Assembly (NCBI GenBank): GCA_027943335.1
Contig: BSBK01000874.1
Location: forward strand, 180,686 to 244,685
Direction: 5' to 3'
Length of the DNA stretch: 64,000 bases
Origin: Chamaecyparis obtusa
Taxonomy: Eukaryota > Streptophyta > Pinopsida > Cupressales > Cupressaceae
Shown: positions 45,331 through 57,896 of the stretch, piece by piece
Layout of the letters: each line of letters starts with the position of its first letter
How positions within the stretch are numbered: the first letter of the stretch is position 1
Position numbers and translations under genes: made by a program
Notes under the pieces: model-generated
Database searches by the model: none
What the model was told of the DNA's origin: nothing
What the model saw: the letters and a program-made list of their open reading frames with translations, nothing else

Positions 45331-46740
45331 GCCTATATTACTAAAAACTTGAAAGAATATTAAGATGCATACCTTATTCAATAGGTTTTTTTTCTTCAAT
45401 CTATTGAAAAGATTCAAGAAACTCATTAAAATCATGTTCTTGATGCGGTTTCTCATCTTTTATCAAGTTTTGAACAATATCTACTCATGATTCAATATCT
45501 TGCCATTGTCATTGTCATGCTCTTGCTGATTTTGATCTGATTTGCTATTTTTCTATTGTTATCATTCAAGAATTGCATGTTAAATTGGTGTTGCCTCTAC
45601 TTTTAAATCTAGACAACTAAACTCCTACTTTTTTTCTTTCTTCTTAGTACCTATCTCTGAAATTAATATTGGCATAGTCTTTTCATTTTCATCGATAAAA
45701 TCAAGATTTTTTTAAAAAATCAAACACAATCTCAATCCCTTGTTCAATATAATCAAGTAACACATTAAACTAGATAGTAATAGATTTTTCATCATCAAAA
45801 ACCTATATTTCATTATCAAGGACTTTTCTAACTTCCAGGAATATATTATCCCTATCATCTTGAACATTATGTACATGCATATCGATAGGTAAAATATATG
45901 CATATGCTTTCTTTTCTTACTCTAGAACTTGAGAAATCTTAATATTATTGAGTTCTTGGCAATGCATTGGATTTAGAGAAGATTTATCACGAGGCATTGA
46001 ATCTTCAAGAATTTTCTTATATGACCTTACTTGCTCAAGAACAAGTTCATTAAAACCTTGCATAAAACTTAGAATTTTGACTTTGGGAACCTCTTGTTTA
46101 GAAAATAACAACTGCATCTCCTCATGTACTTTACTTACCTCTTCCATTGAAAGTTCTACTCCATCATCAATATTATAGAAAAAAAATTCCATGTTAGTGG
46201 GATCTTATTCTTGCTATTTTTTTTATCTTTTACAAGGTTTGGTACAACAATATCTTTATCATGCATAATGTAATTATCCAACCCATCTGTGTCCATGTGA
46301 TTGAATGGATCTTCCTCATGATTTTATGTTGCCTATTTATCTAAAACAATATCAAGTATGCCCTCTGATGGGGTATTTGGATCTTGGACAACAATATGGT
46401 CTTGCTCATAGAAGGTTAAGTTTTCATTTGAAATACTAGGAATAAATGTCTCTATGTGGTCATTTTCAAGTAATTCATATTTTTCAGTCACTTTCGTGGA
46501 ATACCTTGATCTAATCAACATGTGTGATCAATTCGAGGAAAGATAACCCCCAATATTTGTTGTGAAACCCCTAATAAGATCACATGCTTCCTTGACATTA
46601 TCAATATGTTCATTTATTTTTTATATTAACATAGTTGATAAACTATTTACATCAGAGTTCTTGGTATATAGATTTACTATCCAATGAAAACTTTGAGGCT
46701 AAGTTAGATCATTAGATATATAACATGTTGTAAGTTCTGA
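45331..46740 (-). other. Unrecognised coding-like relics between two LINEs
   Basis: Minus-strand open pieces at 46333-46521 (STKVTEKYELLENDHIETFI...), 45917-46192 (a Glu/Lys-rich, helix-like 91-codon piece) and 45712-45903 have a more protein-like composition than the spacer around them. Upstream the minus strand reads KEACDLIRGFTTNIGGYL. I match them to no family. They could be pieces of one decayed gene, since their frames differ by simple shifts, but this is not proven. Confidence 0.35.
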
Positions 46741-46899
46741 AAATAGAGATTAAATACAACTGATGCTAGTTAATACAAAAAGAGGACTGTAATCCTTTGA
46801 GTATCTACTTCATTGCATACTAGTCAAGAACAAAAAAAAGAAGTTCCCTCTTAGCTTTATGTATCAGGTCCTGGTATCCTTCTATATTCAAGCTGAATA

Positions 46900-49800
46900 T
46901 CTTTGATGAACTGGTTAAGATTATCAAGCTCCCTCTACCGAAGCATATCTTTGTGCATGGAGAAGTATTGGTAGGAGACAATGTCATCTTTGTGAATCAC
47001 CAGCTAGCCTTCTCTCATGATGATCATGAACCTATCCCTGGAGATCTCTAAGGAAGCAGTGACCTGTGACATGATGTGAAAGTGTGTGAGTTTACATCCA
47101 AACTCAGTAAGCTGTCTCCTTCTCTTCTGAAATATCTCACTATTTCACTCTTTCCACAAAAAACATAGAATTTCACATGTAAGAGTAGACCAAAAAGAAT
47201 TCATTTTAAAATCAAAAGACTCAACATAGCCAGCAAGAATTTCAGACCAAGACAGTCCAGGTTTACTATTCCAAACAACAGGAGACCCAAGAAAGATAGA
47301 CCATATACATCAGGCATAAGCACATTCAAAAAATAGGTGTTCATAGGATTCAGGGATTGAACATAAATTACACCAAATAGGTTCTCCTAAACCATGTGGC
47401 AGGGTGTTACCCACAGCAAGCTTCTTTAAGAGCAAAAGCCACCTAAAACAAGATTTCTTAGGTTCACAAGAGGAGTGCCAAAAAAAGTTAAAAAAGGTTT
47501 GCCATTTAGAAATTGGGAAATCCAACCCCCAACCAAGGTTCACCCTCTCAAAAATGTCACATTTATCTTTCAACATATCATAAATCTACTTGGTAGAGAT
47601 CTTTTGAAACTCACTACCATCCTTCCATTTGACCCACTGCAAGAATTGATTATTGGTCATACATTTACCAGGAAAAAAAGAACCAATTGGTTTAGTTAGG
47701 ATAGAATATGTCTTTTTTTGAGAACTAGGGATATTGAACTTATTAGATAGTTCCTCCCAATCCCCAAGCTGATTGTCAATCAATACATCTTGAATAGTAG
47801 AGATACCATACTTAGCCCAATTCTTGGTAGAGCAACTTTGTGTTAAGGCCAAAGGCTTGCTGTTAGCCTCCACCCCCCACTAAATTGATCTATCGACCAC
47901 CGAGTATGTAGGAGGACCACCACTAGCACACCTGAATAAGAGAAGATCCTTGACTTGAATCCAAGCTTTCCAAACAGACTGAAATACTTTGGAACCAAAC
48001 ATTGACAAGTTCATGGACCCCATCAATTTGTCCCAAAGAGGAACATATTTCCATCCTTTCCCTTTCTTAATCTCTGATTTATTTATGTTATTCCTGATCA
48101 AAACCTTCCATGGTTCATCGCCTGACACAGCTTGTGTAAACCATTTGGAGGCCAGAGCCATACCTTGGTCTTTCAAATCTCTAATGCCCAGGCCCCTTTT
48201 ATTTTTTGGCATACAACACCACTGCCATTTGACACAGTGCCTTTTTTTGTTGCCAAGACCATCAGACCAAAGGAAGTCTCTCATGATTCTCTCAATCTAT
48301 CCATTCTGATAGTTAGAGAAAAGCCATGCAGATGAAAAATAAATGTGATGAGCTAACAAAACTTTCTGAACAATCTGAATTCTACTAGCCAAGGATAATG
48401 TGTGTGTCTGTCATTTGATGTATTTCTTCTCAATCTTGGAAAATAGCCAGTTCCACATTTCTTTGAGAGATGGGTCGATAGAGAATGGAATGCCCAAATA
48501 TCTTACTATATCATGAGGCCCTACCCACCTCCAACCTTTCCTTACAACCCAATTTGGAGGATCAGATGACCAACCAATGACTGAGGATTTATGAGGGGCC
48601 ACTTTGGCTCCTGAGACATCACAAAAGAACTGTAGTCTATATAGCATGTTCTCAAAGTTCTCCTCTTCCAAGATAATAAATAGTGTTGTGTCATCTACAA
48701 ACTGAGCATTAAGCAGAGATTCTTCATTAGGGAGAGTGATTCCTCTAATAGGAGGACCTAGCTGAGGGGCTCTTAGAATATAAAAAAGAGAATCATCAAC
48801 AATAAAAAACAAGGCAGGGGCAATAGGGCACCCCTGCCTGATAGACCTTTGGAGGGTGATACATTCAGAGAGTTCTCCATTTACATCTATAACTGTAGAA
48901 GAATTTGAGAGCAGGATATTGATCCATTTACAGAAGTAGGGGGGGGAATCCGAATGCCTATAGCATTCCCTTAACAAATGGTCATTCAATTCTATCATAA
49001 GCTTTTTCAAAGTCCAACAAAACCATGACTGCATTCTATTTATCACTATTTTCCCAATGCATTGCTTCCCAACTAGTAATCAAGTTTTCCAAGATGAATC
49101 TCCCTTTAATGAATCATGTCTAGGTTGGAGATATAAAATCATTCAGCAGGCTACCAATCCTTCTTGCCAGAACTTTAGCTATCACTTTATAAGACAAATT
49201 CAGGAGTGTAATGGGCCTCTAGTTCCTCACCAGGGATTTATCACCATCTTTGGGGAGCAGCTTGATAACTCCCCTGTTGATGTCAACACCTAGGGAGCCT
49301 TGATGGAAGGCCTCCTCATATAATTCTAATAGTTCCTTCCCAATCCAATCAATATTATGCTTATAGAACTCAACAGGAAGTCCATCAAGCCCAGGGGCTT
49401 TATCATTAGCCAAGGATCTAATAGCATCTTTAATTTTTGCCAATGTGACCGACAGGTTGAGTCTATTAGCCTCCACATCCTAAATTTTCTTAGGGATCAA
49501 CTTGAGACACTCCTCCATTTTTTTGAAATTATGGTCATTGAATTCTGAGGAGAAAAAATTCTTATAGAATTTAAATAAAGCTACTTTGATATTGTTAGAA
49601 TTCATAGAGACTTCCCCATCAATTTGAATGCCTTCAATGCATTCTCTTTTCTGCTTGCTTTGAATGATATTGAAGAAATACTTAGAACCTTTATCACCAC
49701 CTTTCATCTAGTTCATCCTAGCCCTGGTCTTTTTTCCATTGATTTTATATTGTTCACAATTTCTAAGTTGGCACTTAGTCTCTTTAATCTTCTCTTCCAA

Positions 49801-50836
49801 TTGTGGGTCAGACCCTTATTCTGTAATTCTTTCTCTAAAGAGTTTAGGGTACACTGTAGGGTAAGCTCTTCCCAGTTTCTAATCATGGCCTTCTATTTCC
49901 CTATAATCTGATAAATACTCCTCCAAGATTCCACTAGGTGGCTCCACATGTCCATTTGATTCAATCCATGATTACAAAGCTTACATAAACTGGTGACCAT
50001 TTTAATAGCTTCATCAGTGTCTTCATCCTTAAGAAGTGAGGTATTAAGTTTAAAGCTATTATTCTTCTTAGGAAGATAAATACCCTCATCACAATCCAGG
50101 GAAACTATAGCATAAATTAGGTGGTGATCTGACATAGTAGTAGGGGAGACACACACAGGGGCCCTGCCCTCCTGTTTCACAAAGGAGAAGATAGACTCTT
50201 CTGCATATACCCTGTCAAGCCTACATTAGATTCTCTGCTGCCCTGCTTGGTTATTACACCATGTGAACCAAATATCTGAGAAGGAGCTCTTCTTAAGCCT
50301 AAGGGGATCTTCAATTCTGATTTTCCTCTTAAAATTAGACCAGAGAAACAACTCATTCCCTTTCCACCCTTGCACATTGCCACCACACTTATCCTCCCTG
50401 CTTTCCACCATATTAAAATCTCCAACAAAGATCTAGTGGGCTTTAAGAAGGCTACTAATTAACCATTCCCACATGACAACATCATCTCTATAGTCATTAG
50501 GGGCATAGATATTACAAATACCAATAAGAAAATCTTTATGCTTGCGAGTGACCCATAGTGCTCTGTGGTAGGGGAGCCATTTGAATTGAGCTTGTCAGCC
50601 CATTGAGGTCCCACCAGAATGGCAATGCCACCTCTACCTCTAGGATGGTTAGAGTGAAAGCCAGTAGCTGTGTCCCAAATGAATTTCATACTGGTGTATG
50701 CTTGAAATCCAACAACCTTGATCTCTTGAAGACATATAATATCTTTATATTTGAGTTTATTACACCACTTTTTGACCAAGTATTTTCTATCAGACATTTC
50801 TAGCCCTCCCACATTCCAGCTATGTATGTGCATCAT
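46900..50836 (-). pseudogene. LINE ORF2: endonuclease, reverse transcriptase, zinc-knuckle-like C-terminus
   Basis: It would nick the target DNA and copy the LINE RNA onto it. The endonuclease (49893-50836, minus strand) shows SWNVGGL, CLQEIK, RGRGGIAI, GDFNMV, FTWCN and SDHHLI. The RT (48411-49480) shows LANDKAPGLDGLPVEFYK, RGVIKLLPKDGD, RQGCPIAPALFF and QFVDDTTLF (an FADD-type box with Val). The C-terminal part (47310-48284) shows FLWSDGLGNKKRHCVKW and the zf-RVT pattern FRWLLLLKKL ... WCNLCSIPESYEHLFFEC. Weak coding similarity (LCFLWKE) continues left to about 46900. Frameshifts and stops separate the parts. Confidence 0.92.
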
Positions 50837-50879
50837 TGAGGTAACATTTGAGGGTTATTATAGAGCCTATTAAAACAAT

Positions 50880-52513
50880 CTAGCATCCCCATCCCCAAAT
50901 TTTTGCTGTCGTTAGACAGGGATGTCCTTTCAACCATCTTTCTTTTATTTTTCTTAACTTCAGTAAAAGCTTCTTCAGCCACGGTGTGGCTACTGCACTT
51001 TGCAATTTGTGACCATTGTGAACTTTAAGGATTCCCTGACCCCCCTTCTCTCTATTCAAGGGGCCACTGGAGTTACTCCTAACACTTGCGGCTTTCTCAC
51101 TGATAGATGTTAATGCCAATTGTTGGGCATTCAATTTTGGGGGGGGGTGGAATTTTTTCATAAGTTTTAACATACTTAGTTTCATGGGTAGGAACTAGTT
51201 GACAATCTGCTAGGGATTTGAGAGAAATCATATTTTGACCCAAAATCTCCTTTCCATCAAATAAAGGATTATTGATACATAAAAAAACATCTTTATCCAC
51301 TTTATCTTGACTGCAAGTTATCTCACTATTAACAATTGGCTCGGGGATTGAGTTTTTACCATCCACTGGACCAGTCTCATCAATTTTTGAGCTGTTAGCA
51401 TCTTTGTCTTTATTAGTTTTTGAGCTGGCCTTACTATCTTTCGTATTTAGTTTACTAGTAAATTTAGGGTTCTGATAAACCTACAAGGCCGAACACTCCT
51501 TTTTGGAATGACCATTTTGTTTACAATGAAAATAAGAACTTAAATCACCTAAGAGTACAATTTCCCAAGAAAATGGTTCATCTTCTAAGTCCATTGAGCT
51601 AATATCTGGGAAATCAATTTATGGTTCGAGGGTCATCAAGATTCTAACATTCAAATGAGGTAAAGTATATCTTGCTTCCTCAATTTGCAGAACTGACCCA
51701 AGAGGGTGGACAATTTGGGCTAGAAAAGGCCAGAATTCTGGCTGGAGATTTCTAATCTCCACCCAATGGAGGACAACCCGAGCCACAACTTGCTTGACCT
51801 CCCCTTTAGTAGACCATTGCAAAGCTGGACCAACCCACATTCCAGTGCCTCTTTTTAACCACCCTTTCTTGCATGGCATGTGTTTTGAAAAAAACAACAA
51901 ACAACCCCTTCTGAATCATCCTGCAGAAACTAACTTGAATACCTAGTTTCTTACCCTAGACATGTGCAATCCAATCATCAAAAAAATTTCTTGCAGGAAG
52001 AGAATCTTTTTCTAAACATACAAAGAAAATTGGAATTTCTTTAAGCCTTACTTGTTCCTTCCTAATGGCCTTTACCATATCTTCATTAGGGGAGAGTGAG
52101 AGAGTCTGAAGTTCATGCGAAGAAGGCTTACCAGTTCCACCTTCTCCATCTTTGGTCATGCCATCCTCAGTGACACCCCCACCCTGTCTATCTCCATCAG
52201 CTGCAAGCCATCGAGTCGGTTCCTTTCCTGCGATGAAAACTCCATTGAAGGCGGCTGATAATGGACACTTAGGTTGTGACTGTTCTGCCAACACCTCCTT
52301 GTATGACGGCTTGTCCTCCAACTTCCCATTATAAATCTTAGTGGATTCCCCTTAGCACATTTGATTATTATTATCCTGACATTCTCCATTAATAACTTTA
52401 TTTCCTCCTTCAATATCCATGCTTAAGGGTTTGCCATCATTCATCGTATTTGTTCCAATCTCACACATGGATGAACCAAGTTGGGAGCTGAGAGGACTTG
52501 ACTCCGAAGACAT
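50880..52513 (-). pseudogene. LINE ORF1 (RNA-binding, DUF4283-like) with damaged zinc knuckle
   Basis: The frame starts at MSSESSPLSSQLGSS (52513, minus). PSYKEVL and IPIFFVCLEKDSLPARNF are followed by a region with RVVLHWVEIRNLQPEFWPFL (51640-51900), characteristic of plant LINE and DUF4283-type proteins. The zinc knuckle near 51492-51535 reads YFHCKQNGHSKKEC: the first Cys is Tyr, a single G-to-A change on the coding strand. A Lys/Arg-rich tail follows. ORF1 proteins of this type bind the element's RNA. Stops and shifts interrupt it. Confidence 0.8.
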
Positions 52514-52640
52514 CCCTAAGAAAACCCTAATCACACCCCATAGAGAACACACAAAAATGGTAGAGAAAGAAAATGAAAGGAACCAAACTAAGCAAAGGGA
52601 AAAAACAAGAAGAAAAAGACCATGAAAAGCACTAAATCAC

Positions 52641-54150
52641 AAAGGAGAACAGAGAGAAGCCACGGGGATCTGTAGAGTACAATGACAAAAGCACTCAACA
52701 CTTCAGCCTCAGGAGTTGTACGGTTGTAGAAACCCTCTATTAATTAGGGCAGGTGAATTTGCAGAATCAGCAAGTGAACAACCGAAATCAATATGTTCAT
52801 TTATTACAAAAATAACTACAACCTTATTGACTTTTCACCCACTTTTGTTGATGCTTATCAAAAGCTTCCTCCTTTCTACCTCTGTACTATCCCTCTAACA
52901 TGAATGTGATTTATACGTGTCTTTTTCTAATGCTGTATATGTATTTGGACTTTGATCTTTGTTGTGTATCATGTTGTCCAATTAATTCCTGTCACTATAT
53001 TTTACCTTTGCATTTGTAATAATGAAACAATGAATCGACAATGAGTTTTGAGTCCCCTTTGGTTTATGACTGTGACAATTACCTTCATTTTAAATGTGTC
53101 CTTCCATCTACACTTTGATCATTAGATTTCTTGGATACTAGTGTGTATATTAATGTTATGTCCCTTATTATTTCTCATGAATCCTTCAAACATTGTCAAC
53201 ACTATTACACCATGTTAGTGTTACTGAGTTGCATTGTCTTATTAATATCCTTTGTAGCACAATGACATTCCTGATTTTTATATTGTTGAATGAATGGAAA
53301 AAACTACTTTGATGTCTTTTGGAACAACAACTATCACTTTAACTAGAAACACAATCTCTCACATATGGAAAACATTTCTTTTCATTCATATATATATGTT
53401 TTGGTATGCTTCCTTACCTCTCTCTATTCGACATTGGATAGAATTGTTTATTATGCATTTGTTGATATACCTTGTTATTATGAATCATTTTTTTCATGTT
53501 GTAAATGATCATGGTATTGTAGCATGATTTTTTAATGATGTTGACTATGAGTTCATTCATTTATAACAACATACTATCATATTCCTTTTCAATGCTTATT
53601 AAAAGTTGTTGTTGATCATTGCTTTCCTTGTGAATAATAGTTTTCAATTGTCACCATATTTGTCCTTTGTTGATTGATTTGATGAGCTTGATAGTTTTCC
53701 TATATCTTCCTTAGGTGTCATTACAATGGTATCACTAACAAGAGCTCACAGATCACTTGGAAAATAAAGGGTGTGATGGGCATGACGAAATGTCACTCCA
53801 ATCGGATGAGATCATAAAGCAAGATGCAAAAATTCAAGACATCCTCAAAGTGGACAAGACAACATATGATGATTCTAGTTCAAATGTGCAGATGTGAGGC
53901 TCTTCTTAGTGCAGTCTGCCACTTGGGATTATTACTTGGTGGGTCTAAGTGACAACACACCAACTGTCCATCTGGCATAAGTATTGTGTTTGTGTGTATG
54001 TGCAGTGGGTTGATGCTTCAATGAATGTGTTATCTGTGGTGTACTTATTAAAACTCTACCCTACATTCATATTCCATCATTGCTAAATTTTAGTTCAGCT
54101 AAAGTACACTGCCCTTGTTAATTTTGTATGTATTCACATAGTGGTTATGT
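52641..54150. other. Stretch without recognisable gene
   Basis: T-rich spacer, no known gene seen. A GGTATCACTAACAAGAGCTC phrase near 53730 recalls an interrupted tRNA-Met primer binding site but has no LTR I can define beside it. Confidence 0.5.
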
Positions 54151-55420
54151 GTGGCTATTCTGACAAGCACCTTGATTTATAATGAGTTCTTTCCTTCTTC
54201 ATCCTCAAGCATAGATTTTGGGAGATCTACCATAAATGGCTCCAATTTCAAATTCACATTTGTTTCCTTCAAATACCCTACATTCTTGTGTGAATGTTCA
54301 TTCAATGCCTTCATCTCCCTTGCCCTTTACTAATGTTGTGTGTTGTGAGATTTCTCTCAAGGCTAGATTTTGTTGTAAATGGAGTTTCCTAACTGTGATG
54401 CCTATAGAACTCTCCATGCTGAGCTCCTACCTAGAAACTATTGGGTCTCCATATCCCCCCTTTCCTCTGAGCTTCCATTCCCCCACAGAATTGATGGCCC
54501 GGAGCTTGAACAAGTGTTCATTTGCAACTCTATGCTTCACTACAAGGTAGTTCATTGTGTAATTGGTGAAAACGTGCTCACTCCAAGGACAAAAATAGTT
54601 GTTTTCCCTTCACAATTGGTATCAATATTCCTTTCCAACTTGATGGACATGTTGCAATCAGTTGAGCTAGTGCTTTATACAGCGAACAAGGTGGTTTGTC
54701 CCCAGTTTATCTCTGGCTCTCAACTTATGATGTCACTTCAGAAATATGATTTTTGGTCAAGAAAAGCATTGATCAATGGTCTGTTCTCACATCATGACCT
54801 CATGATAAGCCATGAACACCTCATGGTATATGATTGTTTTAAATGGGCTATGGAGAAAAAAGTTTTCGTATTATCAATAACAACTTGCATACTGTGTCCC
54901 TAGTTATTGGAAAGGAGCTTGCGGATAATATTAGGAGGCTTGCGTATGTGATGTTGGATCTCTTGGTCTTACTGCTACCTCTAGTTCAGCCAATGTTAGT
55001 TAATTCATCTCGCAAGGTGCTTCTTCTCGTATCCACTATATCAGTTCCAGACCTAAATGTTCTACTCTCTCCCGTTCAATCTTCCACAACTCCACCTGCT
55101 ATTCAATTTTCACTTGATGGCTAGGATGTAGTGCCTATTTTGGCTCCGCTAGTTGGTTGGGAGCAGGCCTGGAATTTTGTGCACCGCTCATCCTCCCCCA
55201 TGGATGAGAAATAGACTTGTGCTTTTTGATGGGAATTGTATTGGGATGTGATAAATGTTTTTCTTGGTCTATGGGGTTTTTCGTTAGTAGCTCGCTTATG
55301 TTTTGTATCTACCCTTACAATGGGTTTTTGAGCTATTGTAGCATCCTGTATGGATTTGTGGTTTTTGGAAGGAAAAACTATTGTAAATATGTTTTTATCT
55401 TCATTGCATGTATATGACTA
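54151..55420 (+). other. Unrecognised plus-strand ORF region, longest frame 174 codons
   Basis: Overlapping open pieces 54151-54333, 54379-54903 and 55217-55417 on the plus strand are denser than in the flanks. The 174-codon frame (starting MEFPNCDAYRTLHAELLPRN) has ordinary protein-like composition and no motif I know. After it, many stops follow. The 3' flank at 55440-55510 (AATAAAATTTTATTAATATAAAT and GGTGGCTTG) resembles the tail of a non-LTR element. It may be a decayed gene of a LINE or a host gene relic. Confidence 0.3.
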
Positions 55421-55834
55421 TGATTCCAAGGTTTCTTCTTGATTCTTCCATGGAGGAGTCCTTGAATAAAATTTTATTAATATAAATATGGTGGCTTGTC
55501 CACTTTGGCTTAAAAATAAATAAAAATTATGATGATCTTTTATGAATAATACTTCTTTTCTGGATGAGGCAACATGAATGATGCAGAAAAGGCATGCTAT
55601 TATGTTCAATAAAGTCCCAATCATAGGATGTTGGGCTCAATCCTTGTGGGAGCCCATTTTAATCTACATTTTAAAATATGTTTGATTTCAACTTAGAATG
55701 TTCAATGATGATTTTGATACATGTACTCACACATGAAACAAACTCGTTAGATAAAAAAGAGGAAGTTATGATGTGTTTCTTTGTGATTCCTTCAATCTAT
55801 TTTGATATATTTATTGAGTAGTTATGCATGTATT

Positions 55835-55839
55835 GATAC
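55835..55839. repeat. Probable target-site duplication (left), GATAC
   Basis: GATAC before the left LTR corresponds to AATAC (59881-59885) after the right LTR, with one mismatch as expected for an old insertion. Confidence 0.5.
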
Positions 55840-57232
55840 TGATGTAGAGGACAAAGGTGAACTCAAAATCAATTAAGACACTTTAATATTGGACCAATGA
55901 TTAGGACTTGCAGAAGGATTCCAAACTCAAATCACCATGGCAACAAGTGGCCATTCTAACAAGGCTATGAGGTCCAGCACAAGGAAACCAACCACTCTAT
56001 TTGGAACCACTAATCTCTTGACATTTGAGGCATGAAGAGACACTAATAGAAATTTTTAAACCCTTGACATCAACCTAAATCACCAAACCATGATACTTTC
56101 TTTACAAAATGCTTTTAGGCCTATTAGCCCTATTCAACTAGTTTTAGGACAATAAGTTGCAAACCATTGATCATGAGGACAAAATGAAAGCTATTTAAGA
56201 AACCCATTTGGGGATTCTAAAATATATATTAGAAAAAACCTATGTTACTTTGGAATATTCTAATCAAATAATTGATTGTCTTGTGTTGTTACAAGGAGGC
56301 CTAATAGACAAGGGTTTATGATATCTTTTACCAAAATGATTGTAACTTCTATAAAAATCAAAAAACTTGAGTCAAATAAAAGGAATGATAACCTTAAGAA
56401 ACCCCTAAAACTTCTCCAACTAGATATTAGGCCACACCAAAAATTACAAGGCTATAACACAAGGTAGATCAATTAGATTCTTTGAAAAGATAAAGATTTG
56501 ATGTACAAGAATGAAATGATCAATCGTCAATAACTTTCACCAAACATATAATTAAGCCAATATCTTTAGTGGAGTTGAAGAAAAAATAAGGAAAAACTTA
56601 TCCTCCAAGTTTTATGAAGATCCAATGGTTAAAAAGGAAGTTATAATATTTTTTTCTAAAACTGGGAACGCTAGGTAGGGTTCAAACCTGGACTCACCAA
56701 AATTGTAATAACTTTAGTTTCACTACATGAAAATCCTTCAAAGTAGTTGAAAATGGAAGAGGAATCAATTCCTTAACAAATTAAATTATTTTTACATCAC
56801 CATAAGTCCGTACAAAGCCATACACATCACTAGAATAGATGAAAAGGCAAGGAAAATAGAGAGAAACAAGGTTTTTCATTAATTTCCTCAATCAAAACAT
56901 CCTCTCCATCTTCCTCCACCTTCTTCTCTCTCCATCCCCTCTTCTTCCCATGAAAATAAAATATTCATATGTTTTTATAACCACCCTAACTAACTTTTCT
57001 CCTACCAACCCTTCATTTTCCTATTTTGCATCTTTTTTTGTGTTTTGTATTTTTGGCAACTTTTACAACATTAGGCAACATTTGCAATTTTAACCCATGA
57101 CCCCCTAGAAACCTAATCAAATGAATTGAATACATCAAATTTAATCCCAAGTATGACCCCATTACATCAAAATCATAAAAATTATAAATTTTCCCTTTTA
57201 AAGCATTTAGAGGACAAGGTTCTCCTCCACCA
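55840..57232 (-). repeat. 3' LTR of the old element
   Basis: About 1393 bases. On the plus strand it starts TGATGTAGAGGAC and ends CCTCCACCA. The copy at 57897 aligns along its whole length. The right edge is placed by that alignment and could be off by a few bases. Confidence 0.8.
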
Positions 57233-57896
57233 TACAACTAGCCTACAAACATTTTCCAAGTCCCTTGGAAACATTTAGTATCAACGTGCATAAAAAATTT
57301 AAATTTTCCTTGGATGAATTCCTCTCTTTTTTTCTTTGAAACTTTCCTTATCCTTTCCTTTGTTTGTATTCCCTTTCTCTTTAACTCTTCTTCACTTTTC
57401 CTTTTTCCATATTTTTTTTCTTCAGCCATCAGGTTCACTATCATTATTCTCATTCAAAAAGGACACATGACCATCCTTTCACATCTCTCTATTTTCCACT
57501 AATTCCTTCTCAACCAAGGACACATGACTACCCTTTCAAACTTTCCTCTTTCTTTTACAATCCATCCTTGACCTTCGCTAACCAATCATTCATTCATCTT
57601 CTCATCTACTCCTATCCTAGAGTACTTGTTAGCATGGCCGCAAATTCAAGTGCTTCATCAAATAAGTATCCATCTCCCTCACTACCTTACCACACAAACT
57701 CAACAAAATTATGGGCTTACCTAGGTGTCTCCACTTTTCTCTCCCTAGTCTCTTGGAAACCACCAACTAGATTCTACTCAACTTGCACAAACAACACCAA
57801 ACTCTCTCTTGCAACTTAGATAAATCGAGTACCTACAAGAAGCTAATGACTCAACAACACTTAACAAATCCTGGATCAACTAGCTCTGGTACCAAT
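57233..57896 (-). other. Short interior of the old LTR element
   Basis: 664 bases. The open frames are short (a Lys/Glu-rich 71-codon minus frame at 57238-57453 and an 83-codon plus frame at 57568-57819) and match nothing I know. No gag or pol remains. Confidence 0.6.
57883..57894 (-). promoter_or_regulatory. Primer binding site (initiator tRNA-Met type) of the old element
   Basis: On the minus strand TGGTACCAGAGC, two bases after the LTR end. It differs in one base from TGGTATCAGAGC, the primer binding site of many plant LTR elements. Confidence 0.8.

Larger units (their letters stand above)
46741..52640 (-). mobile_element. LINE (L1-type) non-LTR retrotransposon, nearly full length, inactive
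   Basis: Minus-strand element with ORF1 (50880-52513), then ORF2 (about 46900-50836) with endonuclease, reverse transcriptase and C-terminal cysteine motif. The two ORFs are separated by about 40 bases. I do not see a clear poly(A) tail on the left or target duplications, so ends are approximate. Many stops and frameshifts break both ORFs. Confidence 0.85.

Noticed and set aside
52152..52625. Plus-strand ORFs opposite LINE ORF1
   Set aside because: Shadow frames of the minus-strand LINE ORF1, with no own motif.
53725..53750. GGTATCACTAACAAGAGCTC as a primer binding site
   Set aside because: The tRNA-Met match is interrupted, and I find no LTR ending just before it and no retroelement coding after it.
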